Notes: generated from the sequence alone by a model not told the origin. Shown: positions 23,453-32,275, counted from the stretch's first letter. The stretch: DNA of 33,864 bases from Paludibacteraceae bacterium (GCA_017508305.1 JAFVZF010000070.1:1-33864); one strand, 5' to 3'. Made by a program: numbers and translations.

Positions 23453-24323
23453 GCACTACAGTTTGATAACACAAGCGAGCCGCTTCTGCAGTGGGCAAAC
23501 ATTGCAAAAGATACACCGGCAGTTGCTGTACCATTTGAGCCACCCACGCACATTGGCTTTCAAAAATCTGTTTATCTTTTAACCATTTAAACAACGAAGG
23601 CATAATGGCAATGTAGGATTCGGTAACTGAATAACGGGTTATTTGATTGTATTTTTCTTGCTGTAAGCGTACCATGGCTCCAATGGGATAGCAAGCCTGT
23701 TTGTAACATCTGCCTTTGCCACTCCATGGCGAACCGCATGCGTACCATACGCCACCCGCTTGGCGCAAAATAGGACCATCATCGTTTAAAGCCTCTACAT
23801 GAGCATACTCCGATTTCCATAACTTGGCATGCGTACTTTTTCCGGTGCCACTTTTACCCAAAAACAGGTAGGCTTTGTTATGCGCAATTACTGTCGAGGC
23901 ATGAATCATGCACACTTGCTTGGGCAGCGCAAAATAATTGTAACAAAATTGCACAAAAACATTGAGTAAGGGTGCATACAAGCTATCGGGCAACTCGTGT
24001 ATACACAGGCTATGGCGTGCCGTATGGATGGTAGCACGTAGCGTATGCTCTTTGTAAGTGGCAAACAACTCCATGGTTACGTTATCCACCATGTACAAGG
24101 TAGTTTGCATGCCTTCGTGCACTTGCGTTTGCCATTCAACCTTGCATGTTTGCATATACGGTACTCCAAAAGAAACTTCGAAAAGTAACTTTTCCTCGCG
24201 CTCAAACAAACAGGACGTACCACATGCAGTTGCTGCAAAGCGCGTATAGTTAGGCATAAGGTGAGACAATTGCTCGTCGGTGGCATGTACAGCAAACGAC
24301 AAGCCGGCTACAGTATAAATCAT
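23445..24323 (-). CDS. HPr-kinase-like protein
   Basis: A 292-residue protein whose C-terminal half matches the HPr kinase / PEPCK-like P-loop fold: HASTVI at 141-146, P-loop GKSGTGKST (156-164), an acidic pair NDD (180-182) and GSPWSGKGRCYKQ (197-209), followed by PIGAMVRLQQ. The N-terminal half has no obvious motif. Bacteroidota carry such proteins beside S24/S26-like proteins and often PqqD-like proteins or sugar enzymes. Related kinases in lasso-peptide clusters phosphorylate the peptide. No PqqD, precursor peptide, HPr or PTS gene is seen here, so it is not a genuine hprK and no symbol is given. A -7 box lies only 4 bases before the ATG. Confidence 0.78.
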   Translation of the reverse strand: MIYTVAGLSFAVHATDEQLSHLMPNYTRFAATACGTSCLFEREEKLLFEVSFGVPYMQTCKVEWQTQVHEGMQTTLYMVDNVTMELFATYKEHTLRATIHTARHSLCIHELPDSLYAPLLNVFVQFCYNYFALPKQVCMIHASTVIAHNKAYLFLGKSGTGKSTHAKLWKSEYAHVEALNDDGPILRQAGGVWYACGSPWSGKGRCYKQACYPIGAMVRLQQEKYNQITRYSVTESYIAIMPSLFKWLKDKQIFESQCAWVAQMVQQLPVYLLQCLPTAEAARLCYQTVVHE

Positions 24324-24327
24324 GACA

Positions 24328-24335
24328 CAAAAATA
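24328..24335 (-). promoter_or_regulatory. -7 promoter box very close to the kinase-like start codon
   Basis: TATTTTTG on the minus strand matches TAnnTTTG, and only four bases separate it from the ATG at 24323, which would give a leaderless or nearly leaderless mRNA. Confidence 0.5.
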
Positions 24336-24360
24336 GCGGTTTTAACGTTGTAAAACAAAC

Positions 24361-24384
24361 AGAGGCGTACAAATGTACGCCTCT
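24361..24384 (-). terminator. Intrinsic terminator of the 739-residue protein gene
   Basis: Perfect 10 bp stem AGAGGCGTAC/GTACGCCTCT with loop AAAT. On the minus strand it is followed by GTTTGTTTT, a slightly interrupted T tract. Confidence 0.8.
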
Positions 24385-24408
24385 GAAAGTAGTATCAAGT
24401 TAGTAAGA

Positions 24409-26628
24409 TTACCAAACATTAATTAAAGTAGCACCATTTTCTGCTTTTACAATGTAAGTGCCATACAACGAACCGTTCATAGCGGTTACGTCCACACCGG
24501 CAAGGGTGTAAATGGCAATTTCTGCATCAGCATAGATAGTACCTTCGGCTGCATAGATGCTCAAAGCTTCTGCTTCGTCTACTGCAGTTGGTTCGCCTTC
24601 AGGATCATATAGTGCCAACCAAGAAGCTACTACGTCTGGGTTACCAGCTTCGGTTCTATTAGCAACTTCGCCACCTTGTGCATCTTTTTCTACATATGCC
24701 CAGTCTGGACCGCTCGCATATTTCCATTGAGTTCCTTTCAATGCGGTGGTAGTAATGGTAAATAGGTTTTCTTCGCCTTCTACTTTTTCCATTTGCAAGA
24801 ACTCGCCGGTATTCCATAGGTCTGCACCGGTAATGTAGCATTCGATGGTACCTTCTGGTACTTGAACGGTAAAGGTAATACCTGCTGGTTCTTCGGGATC
24901 TACTGGTTGATCAGGATCTTCTGGATCAACGGGTTGATCAGGATCCTCGGGGTCAACGGGTTGATCAGGATCTTCGGGATCAACAGGTTGGTCGGGATCA
25001 TCAACAGAAGTCAAATCAATCCAAATGCTTTTTGAATCAACTTTAAAGTAGATGTCATACTTACCTGCAGCCAAGATAATATTATCTACTCCTGTTTGGG
25101 TAATTTCAGGATTTGCCTCTAAAGCAGAAACACCGTACCATGTGATGTTCACATTTTCATCCACATAGATTACTTTAAACTCTTTATCGGCTTCAATGTC
25201 AAGACCAGTAATAGCATATTCTGTTCCTTCTGCATTAGCAGTCAATTTAATATCGTCTGCCATATCCCAGCTAACCAAGCCACGAATTGCGTAGTAAGGT
25301 TCGATAGGTTCTGCATCTGGTTCGTACAACAACGCCCATTTTGCAACTACATCAGGATTACCTGCTGCTGTTCTATCAGAAATTTCATTGCCTTGAGCAT
25401 CTTTTTCTACGTATGCCCATCCGGGACCACTGCAATATTTCCATGCAGTACCTTTCAATGCAGTAGTGGTAACAGTAAATAGGTTGTCTTCGCCGTCTAC
25501 TTTTTCCATTTGCAAGAAATCACCTGTATTCCACAATGGGTCACCGGTTACGTAGCATTCGATGGTACCTTCGGGTACTTGAACGGTAAAGGTAATACCT
25601 TCTGGTTCTTCTGGATCAACAGGTTGATCAGGATCTTCTGGGTCAACTGGTTGGTCGGGATCTTCGGGATCTACTGGTTGGTCAGGATCTTCTGGATCAA
25701 CTGGGGTATCAGGATCTTCTGGTTTTACTTCTGGAGTATAAAGTGCTAACCAAGAAGCTACTACGTCTGGGTTACCTGCTTCGGTTCTATTAGCAACTTC
25801 GCCACCTTGTGCATCTTTTTCTACATAATCCCAAGATGGACCGCTCGCATATTTCCATTCTGTTCCTTTCAATGCGGTAGTAGTAATGGTAAATAGGTTG
25901 TCTTCGCCTTCTACTTTTTCCATTTGCAAGAACTCGCCAGTATTCCATAGGTCAGCACCGGTAATGTAGCATTCGATGGTACCTTCGGGTACTTGAACAG
26001 TAAAGGTGATGCCAGCAGGTTCTTCGGGTTCTTCTGGATCTGGCACTACAGGAGTATCAGGATCTTCAGGGTCAACTGGTTGGTCAGGATCTTCAGGGTC
26101 AACTGGTTGGTCAGGATCTTCGGGGTCTACTGGTTGATCAGGATCTTCTGGATCAACGGGTTGTTCGGGATCTTCGGGTTCCAAAGATGGCAATTCATAA
26201 TCAGTAACAAGGGTCAATGTACTTGTTCCTTCTAATTTAACACTGCCAGAAAGATCTGTGGTTAAATCCAAGACTCCGGTTTTTACAGGAGCCCAACCAA
26301 TTCTTGTTTTAGGTTGAGATGAATCTCCACTACCTTCTCCTCCCCACAAAGCATTTGCCGCCATCACACCAATTTGGGTAGCTCCATCCCATTGTGACAT
26401 AGTCACACAATAGTAGCCTGCATAACCATCTACAGGATCCATTTGATAGGTTGTTGAATAGGTTCCATGACCTATCATCACTTGAACAACATTGTTTTCG
26501 CCCAAGTCGCCCCATTCGGAAGCATCAAAGTAAATTTTTGTTCCGGCTGATACATTTGCAGCTCCCGCGGTTAGAGGGAAAAGCAAACCCAACAAGAACA
26601 ACATACTTGTTAGTAATTTCTTTTTCAT
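24409..26628 (-). CDS. Secreted modular protein with three carbohydrate-binding-like domains and Asp/Pro repeat linkers
   Basis: 739 residues. The signal peptide ends near TAGA/ANVS (about 23). An N-terminal beta domain reaches about 135. Three homologous modules of about 90 residues start GITFTVQVPEGTIECY and end near GNPDVVA(S/K)W (roughly 207-302, 351-443, 605-700). A different module sits between the second and third (YYAIRGLVSWDMADDIKL to SIWIDL). Linkers are 9-residue repeats PVDPEDPDQ. The C-terminus (IYADAEIAIYTLAGVDVT to YGTYIVKAENG) resembles a short type 9 secretion sorting domain. The modules look like starch-binding or SusE/F-type beta-sandwiches; the glycan is unknown and no catalytic domain is visible. 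First and third modules differ at only about five positions, pointing to recent duplication. Confidence 0.82.
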   Translation of the reverse strand: MKKKLLTSMLFLLGLLFPLTAGAANVSAGTKIYFDASEWGDLGENNVVQVMIGHGTYSTTYQMDPVDGYAGYYCVTMSQWDGATQIGVMAANALWGGEGSGDSSQPKTRIGWAPVKTGVLDLTTDLSGSVKLEGTSTLTLVTDYELPSLEPEDPEQPVDPEDPDQPVDPEDPDQPVDPEDPDQPVDPEDPDTPVVPDPEEPEEPAGITFTVQVPEGTIECYITGADLWNTGEFLQMEKVEGEDNLFTITTTALKGTEWKYASGPSWDYVEKDAQGGEVANRTEAGNPDVVASWLALYTPEVKPEDPDTPVDPEDPDQPVDPEDPDQPVDPEDPDQPVDPEEPEGITFTVQVPEGTIECYVTGDPLWNTGDFLQMEKVDGEDNLFTVTTTALKGTAWKYCSGPGWAYVEKDAQGNEISDRTAAGNPDVVAKWALLYEPDAEPIEPYYAIRGLVSWDMADDIKLTANAEGTEYAITGLDIEADKEFKVIYVDENVNITWYGVSALEANPEITQTGVDNIILAAGKYDIYFKVDSKSIWIDLTSVDDPDQPVDPEDPDQPVDPEDPDQPVDPEDPDQPVDPEEPAGITFTVQVPEGTIECYITGADLWNTGEFLQMEKVEGEENLFTITTTALKGTQWKYASGPDWAYVEKDAQGGEVANRTEAGNPDVVASWLALYDPEGEPTAVDEAEALSIYAAEGTIYADAEIAIYTLAGVDVTAMNGSLYGTYIVKAENGATLINVW
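24885..25005 (-). repeat. 27 bp coding tandem repeats, third linker
   Basis: Four or so 27-base units encode PVDPEDPDQ. Synonymous differences between units (GGATCTTCTGGATC against GGATCCTCGGGGTC) show they are not freshly copied. Confidence 0.85.
25598..25725 (-). repeat. 27 bp coding tandem repeats, second linker
   Basis: Same 9-residue unit, four copies, with a variant ending PDTPVD at the module boundary. Confidence 0.85.
26020..26190 (-). repeat. 27 bp coding tandem repeats, first linker
   Basis: Longest run, five to six units, flanked by variants PEQPVD and PDTPVVPDPEEPEEP. Confidence 0.85.
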
Positions 26629-26675
26629 AGGCTTGATTTTAAATTAAACAAATAGGTTATAAGATTTGATTAGAA

Positions 26676-26683
26676 CAAATGTA
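26676..26683 (-). promoter_or_regulatory. Promoter for the 739-residue protein gene
   Basis: TACATTTG on the minus strand matches the -7 consensus. A TTG at 26705-26707, 21 bases further up, can serve as -33. The leader is about 40 bases. Nothing else is seen in the 26629-26789 stretch, which is AT-rich. Confidence 0.6.
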
Positions 26684-26789
26684 GGCATTATTTTTTTAAT
26701 AGTGCAATCGTTTGTAAAATATTTTTCAACTAATCTTAAATTTAGCTAACTTTTAACAATTACCTATCCATATATACTGCAAATAGGAC

Positions 26790-26818
26790 AAAAAAAGGGC
26801 TGACCTTAGAGTCAGCCC
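26790..26818 (-). terminator. Intrinsic terminator of the 287-residue protein gene
   Basis: GGGCTGAC/GTCAGCCC stem (26797-26804 with 26811-26818), 6-base loop, then T7 on the minus strand. Confidence 0.92.
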
Positions 26819-26841
26819 TCAATAATTGTTATTGCTAATAA

Positions 26842-27705
26842 TTAGTCGTTAACAACTTTAGCAGCTTTGCCTGAAGCGTATTGCAAGATTACAATACCTT
26901 TAGCGTCAGCAGCAACTGCTTTACCAGTCAAGTCGTAAGCAGCAACTACAGCGTCGTCAGCAACTGCATCTTCTACTGCGGTCAATTCGCCTACGTATTC
27001 CAATTCAGCAGTCAATTTGAATTCGCTGTCATCAGCTTCGTTGGTATCGAAGGTGAAGGTAATGTTGTAAAGACCGTCACCATCCAAGTTAGCAAGAGAT
27101 TGAGACATCATTGGGCCAGGGAATTCATAAGAAGCATATGAGTGGTTACCTGCAACTTTGTATTGGTATTCACCAATCATCAAAGGTACGTTTTCGTAAA
27201 CTTTGGTGTAAGTACCGTCACCATTGTCTTCCATGTCGTTAGCAGTGTTAGATGGATCATCTTGAGTACCGAATATAGTAGCATCACCTACCAAAGTATA
27301 TACATCAATAATCAATTCACCAAAGTTACCAGTAACAGTAATTACTGTACCATCAAACGAAACGGTGATTTGTCCAGCAGCAGGTAAAGTTACTTGAATA
27401 TTACCAGATCCTGATACACCTTCTGAAGAGTTTTCAAAGTCAACCGCTTCAGTTCCGAACCAAGAAGCAGCACCTTCAGAGTCAACAGATACTACTTTAA
27501 ATGCCCATGTACCGGTAGGAGCATCCAAAGTAATGCTACCATCGGTCATAATGTTAGGGTTGCCATCTACACTGGTATTCCAGCTTAGACCACCCAACCA
27601 AGTACCGGTTGCGTCGTCGCCACCGTTACCGGCTACCAAATAAGTTTGTGCACTCACGCACAACGAGCCAATCAACATAGCTCCTAAAAGTAAAATCTTT
27701 TTCAT
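26842..27705 (-). CDS. Secreted beta-sandwich protein, SusE/F-like, with sorting-like tail
   Basis: 287 residues. The signal peptide ends at VSA/QTYLV (about 19). A first domain (20-125) starts YLVAGNGGDDATGTWLGGLSW. A second (about 130-240) reads VYTLVGDATIFGTQDDPSN, DNGDGTYTKVYENVPLMIGEYQYKVAGNHSY, the pattern of starch-binding SusE/F and CBM-like modules. The C-terminus (VAAYDLTGKAVAADAKGIVILQYASGKAAKVV) resembles that of the 739-residue neighbour and short type 9 sorting domains. It begins 63 bases after the next upstream gene, without a -7 box, so it is probably co-transcribed with it. The ligand is unknown. Confidence 0.8.
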   Translation of the reverse strand: MKKILLLGAMLIGSLCVSAQTYLVAGNGGDDATGTWLGGLSWNTSVDGNPNIMTDGSITLDAPTGTWAFKVVSVDSEGAASWFGTEAVDFENSSEGVSGSGNIQVTLPAAGQITVSFDGTVITVTGNFGELIIDVYTLVGDATIFGTQDDPSNTANDMEDNGDGTYTKVYENVPLMIGEYQYKVAGNHSYASYEFPGPMMSQSLANLDGDGLYNITFTFDTNEADDSEFKLTAELEYVGELTAVEDAVADDAVVAAYDLTGKAVAADAKGIVILQYASGKAAKVVND

Positions 27706-27768
27706 AACTTAAAAATTTAATGAATAAATAAAAGGAATAAATAAAATCTAATTTATAGTAAACTTGTA

Positions 27769-28767
27769 CTACCAAGCTTTAATTTCGTCGTATTGGGTAG
27801 TAAAGCCTTCAAACTTAACCTTGCGTGTAGCGCCACCTTTTTCTACCGCTTCTTTTTGGTCTTTGCTATAGTACTTGTACTCTATCACATTTTTGCCATC
27901 CAATGCGGTAGGAGGCACATGGTATGTCCAAATATCATTACCGGCATCCATCATGGCAATAAAGGTCCAATTGCTAAAATTACCTGCCACGTACATTTCT
28001 TGTGTTCCGTGGGGAACGGTTACGTTCAAGGTCATATCTCCCCAATAGTCTACTATATCGTTTACTTGCGAGCGAGAGCCCAATGGGCGGTGACCCAAGC
28101 GGAATTCGGCTTGGTCGGTACGCGGACCCCATACATAAAGGTATTGCAAATTAGCAGGAACGTTTGTCAATACACCTTCAAAGTGGTTGTTGTCTACTTT
28201 TTTAAGTTCCAATCTTGCATCAGCATGTTTCCAATACAAAGGATCGCCTTCTTTACCAAAAGTACCTGCCACATATACTTTTTCGGTACCTACCGGCACT
28301 TGCACACGGAATTTTACCGTTCCGTTAAACGAAGCCTTAAGCTCGTTATCGGGTGTTAAAGCAATGTATTTATCGGCAGTTTGATACTTATCGTTTTTCA
28401 AGATCACAAAAAGACCGGTTACATGGGGCAATTCGGCATCTGTCAATCCAAAATAAGACTTGATATTAGAGATGGTATAGGTTAGCTCGCCATCGTATTT
28501 TTTAGTCCACTTAAAGTTAGGCTGATTACATTTAGACCATTCTGCCTTTTCCTTTACCCACTCGCCATTTTGGTCCATTTCTAAACAAACGTAAATGTAC
28601 ACATCTTCATTTTGCATCCATTGTTGCGATGCCGAAGGAGAATACACCAACGTAATGGGATTATCTACCGATGGTTTCTTAGGAGATACATCCAACACTC
28701 CATTAGCAGCATTCGTTGCAAAGCAAACGCTTAAAAAAGCGGCAATTGCCAAACAGATTTTTTTCAT
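27769..28767 (-). CDS. Secreted protein with two CBM20/48-like modules
   Basis: 332 residues. The signal peptide ends at TNA/ANGVL (about 20). An Ig-like N-terminal domain covers about 22-130 (DVSPKKPSVDNPITLVYSPSAS). Two related modules follow: KFRVQVPVGTEKVYVAGTFG to about 235, and LNVTVPHGTQEMYVAGNFSNW to the end. The VPxGTxxxYVxGxxxxW signature is shared with the modules of the 739-residue protein. Unlike its two neighbours it has no sorting-like tail. A well-formed promoter upstream makes it the first gene of the trio. Confidence 0.8.
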   Translation of the reverse strand: MKKICLAIAAFLSVCFATNAANGVLDVSPKKPSVDNPITLVYSPSASQQWMQNEDVYIYVCLEMDQNGEWVKEKAEWSKCNQPNFKWTKKYDGELTYTISNIKSYFGLTDAELPHVTGLFVILKNDKYQTADKYIALTPDNELKASFNGTVKFRVQVPVGTEKVYVAGTFGKEGDPLYWKHADARLELKKVDNNHFEGVLTNVPANLQYLYVWGPRTDQAEFRLGHRPLGSRSQVNDIVDYWGDMTLNVTVPHGTQEMYVAGNFSNWTFIAMMDAGNDIWTYHVPPTALDGKNVIEYKYYSKDQKEAVEKGGATRKVKFEGFTTQYDEIKAW

Positions 28768-28796
28768 AATACCCTACTCTATGGTTTTCGATAGTA

Positions 28797-28826
28797 CAAA
28801 AATACTATTTTTTTTCTTTCCGCAAA
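28797..28826 (-). promoter_or_regulatory. Promoter of the secreted-protein cluster (-33 and -7)
   Basis: On the minus strand TTTG (28823-28826), 18 bases, then TATTTTTG (28797-28804). This is the best match to the Bacteroidota promoter in the window. The -7 box sits in a small dyad, GATAGTA with TACTAT. Confidence 0.75.
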
Positions 28827-28893
28827 CGTTTTTATTAAAAAAAATATGCACAACGTCCGTTTTTTAACATATATTCCTCCCAACCAAAATCAA

Positions 28894-28935
28894 TGCGAGG
28901 CTGACTTAGGAGTAAAATCCATCGTCAACCTCGCA
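28894..28935 (-). terminator. Intrinsic terminator of carB
   Basis: TGCGAGG/CCTCGCA (28894-28900 with 28929-28935) plus TGAC/GTCA inside. On the minus strand it is followed by TTGATTTT, a weak T tract. Confidence 0.7.
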
Positions 28936-28966
28936 ACTTTCAACTTCTTTTATTAAAAAGGGGTAC

Positions 28967-31900
28967 TTATGCTTCTTCGGTTTTATAGGCTGCCCAATCT
29001 TTAATAGGTATATCGGTTTCTTTAATGGTACAGAAAGCATGAATAAAGGCAGACGCCAAACGAGCATTGGTAAGCAGCGGAATATTATGATCAATGGCAG
29101 CACGACGAATCTTGTAACCATTGGTCAACTCGCGATGGGTATGATTTTTAGGAATATTGATCACCAAATCAAACTGCTTGCCTGCCATCATATCGGTTAT
29201 CTTAAGTTGGCTGTTATTATCGTCGGGCCAACCTACCACAGTAGCTTCTACCCCATTTTCTGCCAAGAATTTTTGAGTACCTTCTGTAGCATAGATGGTA
29301 TAGCCTTTTGCTTTTAGCTCTTTGCAAGGTTCTAACAAATCGACTTTCGATTTGCTATCGCCCGAAGACACCATCACGTTTTTGGCAGGAATATCGCAGC
29401 CCACTGCGATAAGCGAGCTAAGCAATGCTTCGTTAAAGTCATCGCCAATGCAACCCACTTCGCCGGTAGATGCCATATCTACGCCCAAAATCGGGTCTGC
29501 TTTGTGCAAACGAGCAAAAGAGAATTGCGAAGCTTTTACGCCGATACGTTCTATATCAAACACTGACGAATCGGGTTTGGTATATGGTGCATCCAACATA
29601 ATGCGAGTAGCGGTCTCGATAAAGTTGCGATTCAACACTTTGGATACAAAGGGGAACGAACGCGATGCGCGCAAGTTACATTCAATTACTTTGATTTCGT
29701 TGTTTTTTGCCAAGTATTGAATATTAAATGGTCCGGTAATTTGCAAGGCTTTGGCAATTTGCTTAGATACCTTTTTAATACGGCGCATGGTTTCAAAATA
29801 GATGTTTTGTGCAGGGAACACTAAAGTAGCGTCACCAGAGTGCACACCGGCAAATTCTACGTGTTCCGAAATAGCATATTCTACTACCTCGCCATTTTTT
29901 GCCACCGCATCAAATTCTATTTCTTTGGCATTTTGCAAGAATTGCGACACCACCACAGGATGTTCTTTGGATACATTTGCCGCCATGGTCAAGAAGCTAT
30001 GCACTTGCTCGTGGTCGTAACAAACATTCATAGCCGCACCCGACAGCACATAAGAAGGACGGATAAGTACCGGATAACCCACTTCTTCGATAAACTGGTC
30101 GATATCTTCGAAACTGGTAAGTTCGCGCCAACGAGGTTGGTCGATACCCATGCTATCCAACATGGCAGAGAATTTGTGACGATCTTCGGCACGGTCGATG
30201 TTTTGCGCCTTGGTGCCCAAAATAGGTACATTTTGGCGATCCAACTTCATTGCCAAGTTGTTAGGAATTTGTCCTCCCATCGAAATGATAACACCTTTGG
30301 GATTTTCCAAATTAAGCACATCCATCACACGTTCAAACGAAAGTTCGTCGAAATACAAACGATCGCACATATCATAATCGGTCGAAACGGTTTCGGGGTT
30401 GTAGTTAATCATAACCGATTGATAACCCAACTTGCGCGCTGTTTGCACGGCATTCACGCTACACCAGTCAAACTCTACAGACGAACCAATACGATAAGCA
30501 CCCGATCCCAATACCACGATGGCTTCTTTGCCGGTATTGGCAGGGGTATAATTTTGGTCGGTTCCATACGTCATGTATAGGTAGTTGGTCAAATCGGGAT
30601 GTTCTGAGGCAATGGTATTGATACGACAAACAGATGGTTTAACACCTTGCGACAAACGATGTGCACGCACACGCAACATTTCGGCTTCCATGTTGCCGGT
30701 AGGATTTTCGACGTATCGAGCAATTTGGAAATCAGAAAAGCCCAAACGCTTGGCTTCTTTCATTACGTCGGCAGGAAGGTCTTCTATTTTGTTATACGAG
30801 GACAACACCAACGTGTACTTGTAGATGTTTTCCAAACCGGTCAAGAACCAAGGGTCGATTTTTGTTAATTGTTCGATACGCTCTACCGTATAACCTTGCT
30901 CAAATGCTTGCGCAATGGCAAAGATACGCATATCGGTAGGATGCGAAAGGGCATAATCCAAATCGTCAAATTGTAATCCTTTATTGCCCACAAAACCGTG
31001 CATGCCTTGTCCAATCATACGAAGGCCTTTTTGCATGATTTCTTCGAACGATTTGCCGATAGACATAATTTCGCCTACCGATTTCATGGCAGAACCGATT
31101 TCGCGGCTAACCCCTACAAATTTACCCAAGTCCCAACGAGGGATTTTGGCAATCATGTAGTCTACTTTAGGAGCCACATAAGCAGAATTAGGAGTACCCA
31201 TTTCGCCAATTTGGTCGAGCGAGTAGCCCAATGCCAACTTGGCTGCTACAAATGCCAAGGGATAACCGGATGCCTTCGATGCCAAGGCAGAAGATCGGCT
31301 TAAACGAGCATTGATTTCGATGATACGATAGTCGTTGGTTTCGGCATTAAAGGCGTATTGAATATTACATTCGCCCACAATACCAATGTGACGTACCACC
31401 TTAACGGCAATATCTTGCAACAGCTTAATTTGCTCGTCGCGAAGCGAAATAATGGGCGACACCACGATACTTTCGCCGGTATGAATACCCAATGGGTCTA
31501 CGTTTTCCATGGGAACTACCGTAAAGCAATGGTCGTTTTTATCGCGGATTACCTCAAATTCTATTTCTTTCCAACCTTTTAGGCTTTCTTCTACCAAAAT
31601 TTGTTTGGAGTATGCCAATGCACTTTCGCAAAGTTCTACAAACTCTTTTTCGTTGGTACAAACACCCGAGCCTAAACCACCCAATGCGTATGCCGAACGC
31701 ACCATAACAGGATAGCCCAAATTTTGTGCCACTTGCAAGGCTGCATCCAATCCCTCTACCGCTTGCGAACGGGGAGTTTTAGCCTCTATTTCGTCCAATT
31801 TTTTTACAAACAAATCGCGGTCTTCGGTAATCATAATGGCTTCTACCGACGTACCCAACACTTTAACGCCGTATTTTTCCAACGTGCCATTTTGGTATAA

Positions 31901-32197
31901 TTCGGTGCCACAGTTAAGGGCTGTTTGTCCACCAAATGCCAAAAGAATACCGTCAGGGCGTTCTTTTTTGATAATTTCTGTTACAAAATAAGGGGTTACA
32001 GGCAAGAAATATACCTTATCTGCTACTCCCTCTGACGTCTGAATGGTAGCAATATTTGGGTTAATCAACACTGTTTCAATACCTTCTTCGCGCATCGCCT
32101 TTAATGCTTGCGAGCCCGAATAGTCAAATTCGCCGGCTTGGCCAATTTTTAGCGCACCAGAACCTAACAAAATTACCTTCTTAAACGTCTGTTTCAT
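28967..32197 (-). CDS. carB: Carbamoyl-phosphate synthase, large subunit
   Basis: A 1076-residue enzyme making carbamoyl phosphate from bicarbonate, ATP and ammonia for pyrimidine and arginine synthesis. The N-terminal half starts KVILLGSGALKIGQAGEFDYSGSQALKA. The second, homologous half starts IVVLGSGAYRIGSSVEFDWCSVNA near residue 560, both with ATP-grasp motifs. The C-terminal MGS-like allosteric domain is at about 930-1076 (KSKVDLLEPCKELKAKGYTIYATEGTQKFL). The small subunit carA is not adjacent; rarA lies upstream instead. A promoter at 32437-32444 and an intrinsic terminator between promoter and start (32227-32264) suggest attenuation. Confidence 0.98.
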   Translation of the reverse strand: MKQTFKKVILLGSGALKIGQAGEFDYSGSQALKAMREEGIETVLINPNIATIQTSEGVADKVYFLPVTPYFVTEIIKKERPDGILLAFGGQTALNCGTELYQNGTLEKYGVKVLGTSVEAIMITEDRDLFVKKLDEIEAKTPRSQAVEGLDAALQVAQNLGYPVMVRSAYALGGLGSGVCTNEKEFVELCESALAYSKQILVEESLKGWKEIEFEVIRDKNDHCFTVVPMENVDPLGIHTGESIVVSPIISLRDEQIKLLQDIAVKVVRHIGIVGECNIQYAFNAETNDYRIIEINARLSRSSALASKASGYPLAFVAAKLALGYSLDQIGEMGTPNSAYVAPKVDYMIAKIPRWDLGKFVGVSREIGSAMKSVGEIMSIGKSFEEIMQKGLRMIGQGMHGFVGNKGLQFDDLDYALSHPTDMRIFAIAQAFEQGYTVERIEQLTKIDPWFLTGLENIYKYTLVLSSYNKIEDLPADVMKEAKRLGFSDFQIARYVENPTGNMEAEMLRVRAHRLSQGVKPSVCRINTIASEHPDLTNYLYMTYGTDQNYTPANTGKEAIVVLGSGAYRIGSSVEFDWCSVNAVQTARKLGYQSVMINYNPETVSTDYDMCDRLYFDELSFERVMDVLNLENPKGVIISMGGQIPNNLAMKLDRQNVPILGTKAQNIDRAEDRHKFSAMLDSMGIDQPRWRELTSFEDIDQFIEEVGYPVLIRPSYVLSGAAMNVCYDHEQVHSFLTMAANVSKEHPVVVSQFLQNAKEIEFDAVAKNGEVVEYAISEHVEFAGVHSGDATLVFPAQNIYFETMRRIKKVSKQIAKALQITGPFNIQYLAKNNEIKVIECNLRASRSFPFVSKVLNRNFIETATRIMLDAPYTKPDSSVFDIERIGVKASQFSFARLHKADPILGVDMASTGEVGCIGDDFNEALLSSLIAVGCDIPAKNVMVSSGDSKSKVDLLEPCKELKAKGYTIYATEGTQKFLAENGVEATVVGWPDDNNSQLKITDMMAGKQFDLVINIPKNHTHRELTNGYKIRRAAIDHNIPLLTNARLASAFIHAFCTIKETDIPIKDWAAYKTEEA

Positions 32198-32226
32198 ATT
32201 TATCGTATTATATTGTTGTTTATTGC

Positions 32227-32264
32227 ATAAAAAAAATGCGTCGGTTATAACTAACTAACGCATT
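32227..32264 (-). promoter_or_regulatory. Terminator hairpin in the carB leader (candidate attenuator)
   Basis: On the minus strand AATGCGT (32258-32264) pairs with ACGCATT (32235-32241), with GTTA/TAAC inside, followed by T8. It ends about 30 bases before the carB ATG and lies downstream of the only good -7 box. A terminator for rarA is the alternative. Confidence 0.65.
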
Positions 32265-32275
32265 ATATAAAAGAG

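Noticed and set aside
23445..24323. Genuine HPr kinase/phosphorylase (hprK)
   Set aside because: There is no HPr or PTS gene nearby, the N-terminal domain differs and the gene is coupled to a peptidase-like gene; only the kinase fold is supported.
27793..28359. 188-codon plus-strand open frame antisense to the 332-residue secreted protein
   Set aside because: The minus-strand gene has a signal peptide, promoter and recognisable modules; the antisense frame has none.
29840..30580. 246-codon plus-strand open frame antisense to carB
   Set aside because: carB is fully conserved on the other strand; the antisense peptide is rich in His, Arg and Ile with no domain pattern.
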